NCBI GenBank assembly: GCA_900315675.1
Contig: OMZY01000003.1
Span: 1-64,000, forward strand
DNA: 64,000 bases
Source of the DNA: an uncultured Eubacteriales bacterium
GTDB taxonomy: Bacteria > Bacillota > Clostridia > Christensenellales > Aristaeellaceae
Reading direction: 5' to 3'
The notes below the pieces were generated by a model. The model did no database searches, was not told where the DNA came from, and saw only the letters and a list, made by a program, of their open reading frames with translations. Below, piece by piece: positions 32,841 to 41,646 of the stretch (its first letter is position 1; each line of letters begins with the position of its first letter). The translations under genes and the position numbers were made by a program.

Positions 32841-34100
32841 ATGAGCAGAGTACTGGTGATCGGATGCGGCGGGGTGGCCAATGTGGCTATCCGAAAATGC
32901 TGCCAGCAGGATGAGGTGTTTACGGAGCTGTGCATTGCCAGCCGGACAAAGGCCAAGTGCGACGCCCTGGCCGAAGCCCTGAAGGGAAAAACCCGGACAA
33001 AGATTACCACCGCGCAGGTGGACGCGGACGACGTGGAACAGCTGAAGCAGCTGATCAATGACTATAAACCGGATCTGGTGATGAATATTGCCCTGCCGTA
33101 TCAGGACCTGACCATCATGGACGCCTGCCTGGCCTGCGGCGTGAACTATATGGATACCGCAAACTACGAGCCGGAGGATACGGACGATCCGGAATGGCGG
33201 AAGATCTACGAGAAGCGTTGCAGGGAGCAGGGCTTTTCCGCCTATTTTGACTACAGCTGGCAATGGGCCTACCGTGAAAAGTTCGAAAAAGCCGGACTGA
33301 CCGCCCTGCTGGGCTGCGGATTTGATCCCGGCGTGACCCAGGCCTACTGCGCCTACGCGAAGAAGCATGAGTTCGACACCATCGATACCATCGATATCCT
33401 GGACTGCAACGGCGGCGACCACGGCTATGCCTTCGCCACCAATTTCAATCCGGAGGTCAACCTGCGGGAGGTTTCCGCGCCGGGAAGCTATATGGAAAAC
33501 GGCAAATGGGTGGAAATTCCCGCGATGAGCATCAAGCGGGAGTACATTTTTGAAGACGTGGGCCAGAAGGATATGTACCTGCTGCACCATGAGGAGATTG
33601 AGTCCCTGGCGCAGAATATTCCGGAAGTAAAGCGGATCCGTTTCTTCATGACCTTCGGCCAGAGCTACCTGACCCATATGAAGTGCCTGGAGAACGTGGG
33701 CATGCTGTCCACTACGCCGGTAATGTTTGAGGGACACGAGATTGTACCGATCAAGTTCCTGAAGGCGCTGCTGCCGGATCCCGCCAGCTTGGGCCCCCGG
33801 ACCCACGGAAAGACCAACATCGGCTGCATCTTCACGGGAAAGAAGGACGGGAAGGAAAAAACCTATTATATCTATAACGTCTGCGACCACCAGGAATGCT
33901 ACAAAGAGGTGGAAAGCCAGGCAATCAGCTATACCACGGGCGTTCCGGCCATGTGCGGCGCCATGATGCTGTTGACGGGCAAGTGGAACAAGCCCGGCGT
34001 ATACACGGTGGAAGAGTTCGATCCCGATCCCTTCCTGGACGCGCTGGACCGCTGCGGCCTGCCCCGCAGGGAGAACCACAATCCGGTGCTGGTGGACTGA
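32841..34100 (+). CDS. Carboxynorspermidine (or carboxyaminopropylagmatine) synthase, saccharopine dehydrogenase family
   Basis: A 419-residue NADPH-dependent enzyme of the saccharopine-dehydrogenase fold. The Rossmann motif is VLVIGCGGVANVAIRKC at the N-terminus, and LLGCGFDPGVTQAYCAYA and QSYLTHMKCLENVGML are typical of carboxynorspermidine dehydrogenase. It condenses L-aspartate semialdehyde with a diamine or with agmatine and reduces the product. An AGGAGG ribosome site lies in the 24-nt gap after speB. The next gene encodes the matching decarboxylase, with start overlapping this stop. Confidence 0.92.
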   Translation: MSRVLVIGCGGVANVAIRKCCQQDEVFTELCIASRTKAKCDALAEALKGKTRTKITTAQVDADDVEQLKQLINDYKPDLVMNIALPYQDLTIMDACLACGVNYMDTANYEPEDTDDPEWRKIYEKRCREQGFSAYFDYSWQWAYREKFEKAGLTALLGCGFDPGVTQAYCAYAKKHEFDTIDTIDILDCNGGDHGYAFATNFNPEVNLREVSAPGSYMENGKWVEIPAMSIKREYIFEDVGQKDMYLLHHEEIESLAQNIPEVKRIRFFMTFGQSYLTHMKCLENVGMLSTTPVMFEGHEIVPIKFLKALLPDPASLGPRTHGKTNIGCIFTGKKDGKEKTYYIYNVCDHQECYKEVESQAISYTTGVPAMCGAMMLLTGKWNKPGVYTVEEFDPDPFLDALDRCGLPRRENHNPVLVD

Positions 34101-35305
34101 TGAAAAAGAGCGAAGTATTCAAGGGACTTGACGGCCGGAACGCGCCGGAGTGCTTTGCCGCGCTCCGGACGCCCTGCTATGTGATCGATGAGGAACGGCT
34201 GAAGGATAACGGGCGGATCCTGGCCTCGGTGGCGGAAAACACCGGGTGCCGGATCCTGCTGGCCCAGAAGGCGTTTTCCAACTACGATTTTTATCCGGCG
34301 CTGGCAACGTACCTGGCCGGAACTGAAGCCAGCGGCCTGTATGAGGCCAGGCTGGGCGCAGAGGAAATGCCGGGGAAAGAGGTGCATGTTTTCTGCGCCG
34401 CTTACCGGGCGGACGAGTTTGACGAACTGCTGAAATACGCGGATCACATTGTGTTCAATTCCGTGCGCCAGCTGAAACAGTTCGGAAAGACGGCGAAGGA
34501 ATCCGGAAAAAGCGTCGGTCTGCGGATCAATCCGGAGTGCTCTACCCAGGAAGGTCACGCAATCTACGATCCCTGCGCCCCGGGCAGCCGCCTGGGCGTG
34601 ACGAGGGAGATCTGGAACCGGGAAATGACGGATGACCTGATCTGCCTGCTGGATGGCCTGCACTTCCATACGCTCTGCGAACAGGACGCTGACGCGCTGG
34701 CCGCCACGCTGGAGGCCGTGGAGCAGGGCTTCGGCGATGTGCTGCCCCGGATGAAATGGCTGAACATGGGCGGAGGACATCATATAACCCGGGAGGATTA
34801 TGACCGGCCGCTGCTGGAAAAGCTGATCCGCCGGACGCAGGACCGGTGGAACCTGCAGGTTTATCTGGAACCGGGGGAAGCGGTGGCGCTGAACGCGGGT
34901 TACCTGGTAACAACGGTGCTGGACGCGACGGAAAACGGCGGCATCCGGACCGCCGTCCTGGACGTCAGCGCGGCCTGCCATATGCCGGACGTGATTGAAA
35001 TGCCCTATACTCCGCCGCTGCTGAACGGGGAAGCAGACGGGAACCCGGAAAACCCGTACCGCCTGGCAGGCCCAACCTGCCTGGCCGGCGACGTGATCGG
35101 CGAATACAGCCTGGACAGGGACCCGGTGCCGGGAGACCGGCTGGTATTCGGCGATATGGCGATTTATACCACCTGCAAAAACAATACATTCAACGGGATG
35201 CCGCTGCCGGATATTTACAGCATGGATCGGGAAGGCCGGTTCGGGAAGCTGACAGACTTTGGCTATGCGGATTTCAAAGGCAGGCTTGGAAAGAGAAAAG
35301 CCTGA
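34100..35305 (+). CDS. nspC: Carboxynorspermidine decarboxylase
   Basis: A 401-residue PLP enzyme of the alanine-racemase/group IV decarboxylase fold. The PLP lysine is in LLAQKAFSNYDFYPAL (Lys57), with LHFHTLCEQ (about 193), NMGGGHHIT (about 226) and YLEPGEAVALNAGY (about 255). These are diagnostic of NspC, which removes the carboxyl group of carboxy(nor)spermidine. The start codon overlaps the stop of the dehydrogenase gene (ATGA), so translation is coupled. It is the last gene of the five-gene operon. No clear terminator follows. Confidence 0.94.
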   Translation: MKKSEVFKGLDGRNAPECFAALRTPCYVIDEERLKDNGRILASVAENTGCRILLAQKAFSNYDFYPALATYLAGTEASGLYEARLGAEEMPGKEVHVFCAAYRADEFDELLKYADHIVFNSVRQLKQFGKTAKESGKSVGLRINPECSTQEGHAIYDPCAPGSRLGVTREIWNREMTDDLICLLDGLHFHTLCEQDADALAATLEAVEQGFGDVLPRMKWLNMGGGHHITREDYDRPLLEKLIRRTQDRWNLQVYLEPGEAVALNAGYLVTTVLDATENGGIRTAVLDVSAACHMPDVIEMPYTPPLLNGEADGNPENPYRLAGPTCLAGDVIGEYSLDRDPVPGDRLVFGDMAIYTTCKNNTFNGMPLPDIYSMDREGRFGKLTDFGYADFKGRLGKRKA

Positions 35306-35415
35306 ACGACCGGTTATCCTGTATACAATACAATAAACGAATGACTGGATCATGGTTTTTATGTTACAATCCGGGGAGATATTACAATCCCCTGCGGAAC
35401 GGAGGCATAAAAACC

Positions 35416-37122
35416 ATGATTACTTTTCCGGAAATGCCCTATGAACGCCCGGATCCCGAGGCGCTGAAAGAAAAGCTGAGAGAACTGACGAGCCGCCTGC
35501 AGGCCGCCAATACCTACGAGAAAGCCAGGGCAGTATTCCTGGAGAAGGATCGGCTGGACCGCCATGTGGATACGCTGGGTACGCTGGCCAGCGTCCGTCA
35601 TTCCATTGATACCCGGGATGAATTCTATGATGAAGAGAATAAATTCTGGAACAAGACCTGGCCGGAACTGCAGGAATATGACCAGACCTGGACCGCGGCC
35701 ATGCTGGCCTCACCTTTCCGGGCGGATTTTGCCGCGGAATACGGTGACCTGATGTTTATCAAGGCGGAGATGGAACTGAAGACCTTCTCCCCGAATATTA
35801 TCCCGGAGCTGCAGCAGGAAAACGACCTGCGCAATGAATACCAGAAGCTGATTGCTTCCGCCCAGATTCCGTTTGAAGGCGGGATCTATACCATTTCCCA
35901 GATGTCTCCCTTCAAGACTGACGCGGACGATGAGCGGCGGCTGGCGGCCTGGAAGGCTGAAGGACAATGGTACAAGGATCACCAGGACAAGCTGGATGAG
36001 ATCTACGATAAACTGACGAAGCTGCGGGACAGCATGGGCCGGAAGATGGGCTATGAAGGCTTTACCCAGCTGGGCTACTACCGCATGGGCCGCAACTGCT
36101 ATACCAAAGAAGACGTGGAGAAGTTCCGGGCGGCCGTGAGGACCTATCTGGTACCTGTGGCAGAAAGCATTTACCGGGCGCACGCAAAGCGCCTGGGCAA
36201 GGAATACCCCATGAGCTATGCTGACAACGCGCTGGAATTCCGCTCCGGCAATCCGAGGCCCCAGGGGACGGCGGATGATATCCTGGCAGCAGGCAAAAGG
36301 TTCTATGACGAGCTGTCCACGGAAACCAGCGAATTCTTCCGCATGATGCTGGAAGGAAAGCTGATGGACGTGCTTTCCACCGAAGGAAAGGAAGGCGGCG
36401 GATACTGCACCGGCATCATGGATTACGGCGTACCGTTTATCTTTGCCAACTTCAACGGAACCCAGCATGACGTGGAAGTGGTGACCCATGAAGCGGGCCA
36501 CGCGTTCGCGGCCTACATGAACCGGGACCGCGTGCCCATGGGCTACATCTGGCCCAGCATGGAATCCTGCGAGGTGCACTCCATGTCCATGGAATTCCTG
36601 GCCTGGCCGTGGGCGGAAAACTTCTTCGGTCCGGATACCCGGAAGTTCCTCTACAGCCATCTGGCCGGCGCTCTGACTTTCATTCCCTACGGAACGATGG
36701 TGGATCATTTCCAGCACCTGGTGTATGAACACCCCGGCTGGTCACCCCGCGAACGGCATAATGCCTGGAAGGAGCTTTCCGCGATCTACACTCCCTGGGC
36801 CCGGCTGGACGGGGCCATCCCCTTCTTCGGGGACGGGGAAGCCTGGCAGCGACAGAGCCACATTTATGCCAGCCCGTTCTATTACATTGACTACTGCCTG
36901 GCGCAGACCGTTTCGCTGGAGATCTGGGCTATGCTGCAGGAAAGCCGGGAGAAGGCCTGGGAACACTATATGGCCTATACAAAACAGGGCGGAAGCCGTA
37001 CCTTTACAGAACTGCTGGCGAACGCCGGACTGGTCAGCCCCTTCGACGAGGAGTGCCTGAAGACTGTCTGCAGCACAGCGAAGAAGTGGCTGGAAAACTA
37101 TGACATGACCGGGATTGAATAA
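35416..37122 (+). CDS. M3 family oligoendopeptidase (PepF-like)
   Basis: A 568-residue zinc peptidase. The catalytic motif HEAGH is at about 358-362 in VVTHEAGHAFAAYM, and the third ligand Glu follows in ESCEVHSMSMEFLA. The N-terminal helical domain is complete. It is cytosolic, degrading peptides of about 7-20 residues. An ATG at 35416 follows GGAACGGAGG. A candidate promoter TGACTG-17-TACAAT lies just upstream. It stands between the polyamine operon and a Nudix gene. Confidence 0.94.
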   Translation: MITFPEMPYERPDPEALKEKLRELTSRLQAANTYEKARAVFLEKDRLDRHVDTLGTLASVRHSIDTRDEFYDEENKFWNKTWPELQEYDQTWTAAMLASPFRADFAAEYGDLMFIKAEMELKTFSPNIIPELQQENDLRNEYQKLIASAQIPFEGGIYTISQMSPFKTDADDERRLAAWKAEGQWYKDHQDKLDEIYDKLTKLRDSMGRKMGYEGFTQLGYYRMGRNCYTKEDVEKFRAAVRTYLVPVAESIYRAHAKRLGKEYPMSYADNALEFRSGNPRPQGTADDILAAGKRFYDELSTETSEFFRMMLEGKLMDVLSTEGKEGGGYCTGIMDYGVPFIFANFNGTQHDVEVVTHEAGHAFAAYMNRDRVPMGYIWPSMESCEVHSMSMEFLAWPWAENFFGPDTRKFLYSHLAGALTFIPYGTMVDHFQHLVYEHPGWSPRERHNAWKELSAIYTPWARLDGAIPFFGDGEAWQRQSHIYASPFYYIDYCLAQTVSLEIWAMLQESREKAWEHYMAYTKQGGSRTFTELLANAGLVSPFDEECLKTVCSTAKKWLENYDMTGIE

Positions 37123-37146
37123 TTCAACTGAAAGCAGGATACAGGA

Positions 37147-37542
37147 ATGAAAACCATTCGGGTGGTGGCAGCACTGATTTTCCATGAAGGAAAACTATTT
37201 GCCACGCAGCGGGGATACGGTGCCTGGCGGGACTACTGGGAGTTTCCCGGCGGGAAGATTGAACCGGGAGAAACGCCGGAGGAGGCGCTGGTACGGGAAA
37301 TACGGGAGGAACTGGATACCGGGATCGCTGTGCTTTCCCATGTCTGCGACGTGGAGTACGACTATCCGGAGTTCCATCTTTCCATGCAGTGCTTCCGATG
37401 CGAAATCACGTCCGGGGAGCCGAAACTGCTGGAACATGAAGCCGCGAAATGGCTGGGCAGGGAGGAACTGGACACTGTGGACTGGCTGCCCGCAGACTGG
37501 AACATCCTGCCGGATATCAAGAAAAACTGGCCGGCTGAATAA
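37147..37542 (+). CDS. Nudix hydrolase, MutT-like 8-oxo-dGTP diphosphatase
   Basis: A 131-residue Nudix protein. The box G(x5)E(x7)REUxEE is GGKIEPGETPEEALVREIREEL (about 37-58). The start MKTIRVVAALIFHEGKLFATQRGYGAWRDYWEFPGGKIE is the classic MutT/CTP-pyrophosphohydrolase form, and WLGREELDTVDWLPADWNIL matches the substrate-binding tail. It removes oxidised nucleotides from the pool. It begins 24 nt after the M3 peptidase. Two DNA glycosylase genes lie close by, which fits a loose repair cluster. Confidence 0.93.
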   Translation: MKTIRVVAALIFHEGKLFATQRGYGAWRDYWEFPGGKIEPGETPEEALVREIREELDTGIAVLSHVCDVEYDYPEFHLSMQCFRCEITSGEPKLLEHEAAKWLGREELDTVDWLPADWNILPDIKKNWPAE

Positions 37543-37589
37543 ATGACCGGCCCGGAAATAAGAGAAACAAACTACAGGAGTAAACTGAT

Positions 37590-38762
37590 ATGGAAGTACG
37601 TCTGCTGAAACCTGAAGAACATTTTGAAGCAAACCTGATTTCCACGGTGGCTTTTCATATGAAAATGGAGGATCCGGCGAAGAACCGGGAGGAAAGCCTG
37701 CAGAGCACGGATGAAGACTGGGGCGCTTTTTCCGAAGACGGAAAAATCATGGCGCGGATTATCAACAACCACTATACGACCCGGCTGGACGGCCAGCTGA
37801 TTTCCAACGGCGGAATCGGCGCGGTATCCACCCTGCCGGAATACCGGAATACCGGCGCGGTCAGAGCTATTTTTGACAAGCTGATCCCGGAAGCCTACAG
37901 CCGGGGAGAGATTATTTCCACCCTGTATCCCTTCAACCACGCGTTCTACCGCAAGTTCGGCTATGAAACCGTGCGGTGGCTGGATCACTATGAGTTTGCG
38001 CCTGCCGTGCTGAGCGGCTACCGCTTTTCCGGAGACGCGGAACTGTGGAAAACCGGAGATCCGGTGAGCGAATATACAGCACTGTACAACCGGTTCGCGG
38101 ACAGTTTCAACCTGGCCATGGTCCGGGACGATAAAATGATGCTGGATCTCATCAAGGGCGAATACTACAAGGACCGGAAGTTCAGCTACCTGCTCCATGA
38201 GAACGGAAAGACCGTGGCATATCTGATCTTCCAGGACGTGCGGAATGATCCGGCGGCAATCCTGACCGTGAAGGATCTGGCCTGGGACGGCAGAACCGGC
38301 TTCAACGCGATTCTGGGTTTCCTGGCCCGGTTCAGCGCGGACTACGGCACCATCCGGCTGTTCCTGCCCTCCTGCCTGGAACTGCTTTCCCTGATCCAGA
38401 CGCCCCGGGCTTACGATATCCAGCAGACGGCTTCCCAGAGCTATATGATCCGGGCGGTCAACGTGCAACGGCTGCTGGAAATCATCAAAAAACCGGACGA
38501 CAGCTGTTTTGTCATCCGGGTGGAAGGCGACGCGCAGATTTCTGAAAACAACGGTACCTGGGAGGTGTCCGGAAAAGGTGCGGTTCCGACGGAAAAAGCG
38601 CCGGACCTGACGGTGTCCATCCAGGCCCTGGGTCAGATGGCAGTCGGCGCAGTGAGCCTTTTTGAAGCCATGTACCGGCCGGACGTAACAGTGTCCGGAA
38701 ACGAAGCGGTGCTCGAAAAGGTGTTTGTACGCAAGCCCATTCTGGTGGAGGATCATTTCTGA
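37590..38762 (+). CDS. Eis-like GNAT acetyltransferase with SCP2 domain
   Basis: A 390-residue protein of the enhanced-intracellular-survival (Eis) type. It has an N-terminal GNAT domain (GGIGAVSTLPEYRNTGAVRAIFDKLIPEAYSRGEIIS, about 69-105, then FYRKFGYE), a second degenerate GNAT domain (about 160-285), and a C-terminal sterol-carrier-like domain (about 290-390). Eis-family enzymes acetylate aminoglycosides or lysines. The catalytic C-terminal carboxylate is at Phe390. CAGGAG precedes the ATG. Confidence 0.9.
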   Translation: MEVRLLKPEEHFEANLISTVAFHMKMEDPAKNREESLQSTDEDWGAFSEDGKIMARIINNHYTTRLDGQLISNGGIGAVSTLPEYRNTGAVRAIFDKLIPEAYSRGEIISTLYPFNHAFYRKFGYETVRWLDHYEFAPAVLSGYRFSGDAELWKTGDPVSEYTALYNRFADSFNLAMVRDDKMMLDLIKGEYYKDRKFSYLLHENGKTVAYLIFQDVRNDPAAILTVKDLAWDGRTGFNAILGFLARFSADYGTIRLFLPSCLELLSLIQTPRAYDIQQTASQSYMIRAVNVQRLLEIIKKPDDSCFVIRVEGDAQISENNGTWEVSGKGAVPTEKAPDLTVSIQALGQMAVGAVSLFEAMYRPDVTVSGNEAVLEKVFVRKPILVEDHF

Positions 38763-38772
38763 TCCGCCGGGA

Positions 38773-39267
38773 TCAGTCTTTCAGGACAGCCCAGGCGGCC
38801 GTCAGCTTCTCCAGGGACCACTGGGCATTGGCCGGACTGGTGGAGGGCAGACAGAAAGCCTCCCGTCCGAGTGTCGGAAAAATATACTTATTATACATTT
38901 CGTGAGATTTCCGTCCGTTGCAGTAAATGCGTTCAATCGGGCAGGAATCCAGAATGATCCTGAGATCATTGGCCCGGACCTCCCGGATGCTGGCATCCGA
39001 GGAGCCGGTGATGACGCAGCTGGCGATGGAATCCCAGAGCGCCAGGCCGTGACTCAGGATCAGTTCTTTTTTCTCGGGAATCGTCAGCGGAACCGGCAGG
39101 TCAAAAAGCCCGGCGATCACTTTCCAGAACCGGTTCTGCGGATGACCGTAAAAGAATTGCTGTTCCCTGGACTTTACGGACGGAAAGGAACCCAGGATCA
39201 GGATCCGGCTTTCCGGTCCGAATAGCGGGCCAAAGGGGTGGTTGATCCGCTGCGCTGCTGCGTTCAT
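38773..39267 (-). CDS. DNA-deoxyinosine (hypoxanthine) glycosylase, UDG superfamily
   Basis: A 164-residue enzyme of the uracil-DNA-glycosylase fold in the hypoxanthine-DNA-glycosylase family. The motif I region is ILILGSFPSVKSREQQFFYGHPQNRFWKV (about 22-50), the DSIASCVITGSSDASI segment lies at about 82-97, and the C-terminal SPAN motif sits in LPSTSPANAQWSLEKL (about 142-157). It excises deaminated adenine from DNA. It is convergent with the Eis-like gene, with only a 10-nt gap between the two stop codons. Confidence 0.9.
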   Translation of the reverse strand: MNAAAQRINHPFGPLFGPESRILILGSFPSVKSREQQFFYGHPQNRFWKVIAGLFDLPVPLTIPEKKELILSHGLALWDSIASCVITGSSDASIREVRANDLRIILDSCPIERIYCNGRKSHEMYNKYIFPTLGREAFCLPSTSPANAQWSLEKLTAAWAVLKD

Positions 39268-39353
39268 CTGTTTTTACCTGCTTTCCGGCATGATCTGCGG
39301 AAAAAGTATAGCACACCGGAAAGAAAATCAACAAGCGCGGGCGGACGGCCTGC

Positions 39354-39382
39354 TTGCTTTTTGGCAGGATGCTCCCTATAAT
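39354..39382 (+). promoter_or_regulatory. Promoter of the DUF6273 secreted-protein gene
   Basis: TTGCTT (39354-39359), 17-nt spacer, TATAAT (39377-39382). A CAAGC/GCTTG hairpin lies just upstream (39332-39357). Confidence 0.75.
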
Positions 39383-39489
39383 GTATACAAAACGCACAGA
39401 TCCCCGGACGACAGAGAAACATACGCTTTTGCGCGGACGTTTGCTTTTCCCGGAAAAACAATTTGTTTTATTTTGAGGGAGGGTACCAT

Positions 39490-40185
39490 ATGAAAAAACT
39501 GACGGCTTTCCTGCTTGCGGTGCTGATGATCCTGGGGGCAGTCTCCGCGCTGGCTGATTCCGGAACTAATATCCGGACCGGCGACTATGTGTATCTTGGA
39601 CACTGGGAACAGAATGACAACAAAGGCGACGGCGCGGAAAGCATCCGCTGGCTGGTCATTGATACGGACGGCAGCAATCTTCTCCTGCTCAGCGATAAAG
39701 CACTGGAAAATCTGCCTTTCAATAAAAAGAGCGACGGCACAGCCTGGGCAGGATCCTACCTGCGCCAGTGGCTGAACGGAAGCTTCTTCACAACAGCGTT
39801 TTCAGCCGAGGAAGCTGCTGCCATCCAGACAACGCAGGTGGAAGATACCGCGGAGCATTCTTACAGCGAGTGGAACACGGCCAGCCGTTTCTCGGGCGTC
39901 ACGGAGGATAAGGTTTTCCTCCTGAGCTTTCTGGAGGCGTGCAACCTGCTGACCGTACAATGGGCTTGCTGCGAACCGACGGCTGTGGTCGCAAAAAGCA
40001 AGAACAAGATTCTGACGGACAAGAGCAGCGGACAGGCATATTGCTACTGGTGGCTGCGTACCAGTTCCTACAAGAACAACGCGATGATGATTGCGGGCGG
40101 CAGTTTCTCCAGCGCTTATGAGCATCATCACCAGATCTGCGTCCGTCCGGCACTGTGGGTGGACGCGTCCGCGGTGACCCAATAA
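39490..40185 (+). CDS. Secreted DUF6273 domain protein
   Basis: A 231-residue exported protein. Residues 1-22 are a signal peptide (MKKLTAFLLAVLMILGAVSA, cleavage after ALA). The mature part matches DUF6273: GDYVYLGHWEQND, IRWLVIDTDGSNLLLLSDKAL, SYLRQWLNGSFFTTAFSAEE and the C-terminal WWLRTSSYKNNAMMI with CVRPALWV, as seen in many clostridial secreted proteins related to formylglycine-enzyme-like folds. Function is unknown. There is no lipobox or cell-wall anchor. A GGAGGG ribosome site precedes the ATG. Confidence 0.85.
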   Translation: MKKLTAFLLAVLMILGAVSALADSGTNIRTGDYVYLGHWEQNDNKGDGAESIRWLVIDTDGSNLLLLSDKALENLPFNKKSDGTAWAGSYLRQWLNGSFFTTAFSAEEAAAIQTTQVEDTAEHSYSEWNTASRFSGVTEDKVFLLSFLEACNLLTVQWACCEPTAVVAKSKNKILTDKSSGQAYCYWWLRTSSYKNNAMMIAGGSFSSAYEHHHQICVRPALWVDASAVTQ

Positions 40186-40240
40186 AACGGAACGGGCTGC
40201 CGCAGGGAAAATATCAGTATTTTACAGAGGGGGCAGAGCA

Positions 40241-40831
40241 GTGCCGGAAATTACCTGGGAACTGTTTGACAAACAGGTGGCGGAGTGCAGGCTCTGTCCC
40301 CTATGCCAGCATATTCTCAATAAGGTTCCCGGGCAGGGAGACCGGCAGTCCCCGCTGATGTTCATCGGAGAGGGACCCGGACAGACAGAAGACGAGGAAG
40401 GCCTTGCCTTTGTCGGGGCGGCAGGACAGCTGCTGACGAAAATGCTGGAGGCCATTCAGCTGCCGCGGGACCGGGTGTATATCTGCAACATTGTGAAATG
40501 CCGCCCGCCGCACAACCGGGTGCCGACGCCGGAGGAGGCGGAGGCTTGCCGGATCCACCTGCGGATGCAGACCTGGCTGGTCCGGCCGAAGGTGATTGTG
40601 CTGCTGGGCAGCACCGCCGCCAGGAACGTGCTGGATCCGGAAATCAGGATTACCCGGGAAAGGGGTAAGTGGACGGAAAGAAAGGGCGTGTGGATGATGC
40701 CTACCTATCATCCATCCGCACTGCTCCGGGATCCGGACAAAAAGCGGGAAGCCTGGGAAGATATGAAAAGCCTCCGGAATAAGCTGACGGAGCTGGGATT
40801 ATACCAGGACATCTATTCCGGAGGGGAGTAA
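40241..40831 (+). CDS. Uracil-DNA glycosylase, family 4 (4Fe-4S)
   Basis: A 196-residue type 4 UDG. Cysteines in ECRLCPLC (C16, C19 and C22) with later CRP and CRIH cysteines supply the 4Fe-4S cluster. Motif A is GEGPGQTEDEEGLAFVGAAG (about 43-62), NIVKCRPPHNRVPTPEE lies at about 84-100, and motif B is PTYHPSALLRDP (about 154-165). It removes uracil from DNA. A GTG start is supported by AGAGGGGG upstream. It lies near the deoxyinosine glycosylase and Nudix genes. Confidence 0.95.
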   Translation: MPEITWELFDKQVAECRLCPLCQHILNKVPGQGDRQSPLMFIGEGPGQTEDEEGLAFVGAAGQLLTKMLEAIQLPRDRVYICNIVKCRPPHNRVPTPEEAEACRIHLRMQTWLVRPKVIVLLGSTAARNVLDPEIRITRERGKWTERKGVWMMPTYHPSALLRDPDKKREAWEDMKSLRNKLTELGLYQDIYSGGE

Positions 40832-40860
40832 ACAGATTATACGGGATATCCGGGAATGAA

Positions 40861-41646
40861 TTACCGGATATCCTTTTTATTGTACTTCCAGTAGGCTGCC
40901 GCAACACCGATTACCGAAACGGCCAGACCGATCAGAAGCTTGCAGGCGTCCAGGGCGCCTTTGCTGAAGATTTCAGAACCGTCGGCATAGCCGAAGGGGG
41001 TAATGTACTTCAGCACATCCGCCTTACTGGTCAGGTTGCCGATGATATTCATGAAATACAGGGCGATGGCCAGTCCAAGACCGATGCCGATTCCGCCCCG
41101 CCAAAGGAAGGCGGAGATGCCGAAGCAGACGCAGGCCAGTTCCACCTGGAGCAGGAAGTAGGCGGTGTGCAGCAGCGTGACTTCTTTCCAGGGCACCGGT
41201 TCACCGATGACGGCAATGGAACCGACGGCCATGAGCCAGACAGCCAGGTTCAGGATCAGGACCTGAAGCAGGACGGAGGCCAGTTTGGCGGTGATGATTT
41301 CAGTCCGTTTCAGGGGATGGGTCAGCAGGAATTCGGCTGTTCCGTTCTTTTCCTCATTGGCCAGGGCGCCGATTCCGATCAGCGCCGCAAACAGCGCGCC
41401 GCCGATGCCCAGGATGTTTCCGCACTCAATGCCGTAGAAGCCTTTCAGGGAACCGAAATCCAGCGTATCCAGCCCGAAGACGGAGGAAAACGCGCCCATG
41501 GAGGCAAAGATGGAGCTGATGCTGTTCATCTGGCTCTTCATCTCGGGGTACATAAACATGCAGATCACAACAAACGCACCGATAGACAGTGTCCAGATCA
41601 GGAGCGCTTTCCACGCCTGCTTCAGTTCATGACGGATCAGGGTCAT
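40861..41646 (-). CDS. ABC-2 type transporter permease
   Basis: A 261-residue permease with six predicted membrane helices. It begins MTLIRHELKQAWKALLIWTLSI and carries the family pattern LANEEKNGTAEFLLTHPLKRTEIITAKLAS (about 90-120). It is an ABC-2 exporter subunit of the kind used for drugs, lipids or peptides. The start overlaps the stop of the ATPase gene (ATGA), so the two are coupled and probably assemble as a 2+2 exporter. It is the last gene of the TetR-ATPase-permease operon. Confidence 0.92.
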   Translation of the reverse strand: MTLIRHELKQAWKALLIWTLSIGAFVVICMFMYPEMKSQMNSISSIFASMGAFSSVFGLDTLDFGSLKGFYGIECGNILGIGGALFAALIGIGALANEEKNGTAEFLLTHPLKRTEIITAKLASVLLQVLILNLAVWLMAVGSIAVIGEPVPWKEVTLLHTAYFLLQVELACVCFGISAFLWRGGIGIGLGLAIALYFMNIIGNLTSKADVLKYITPFGYADGSEIFSKGALDACKLLIGLAVSVIGVAAAYWKYNKKDIR

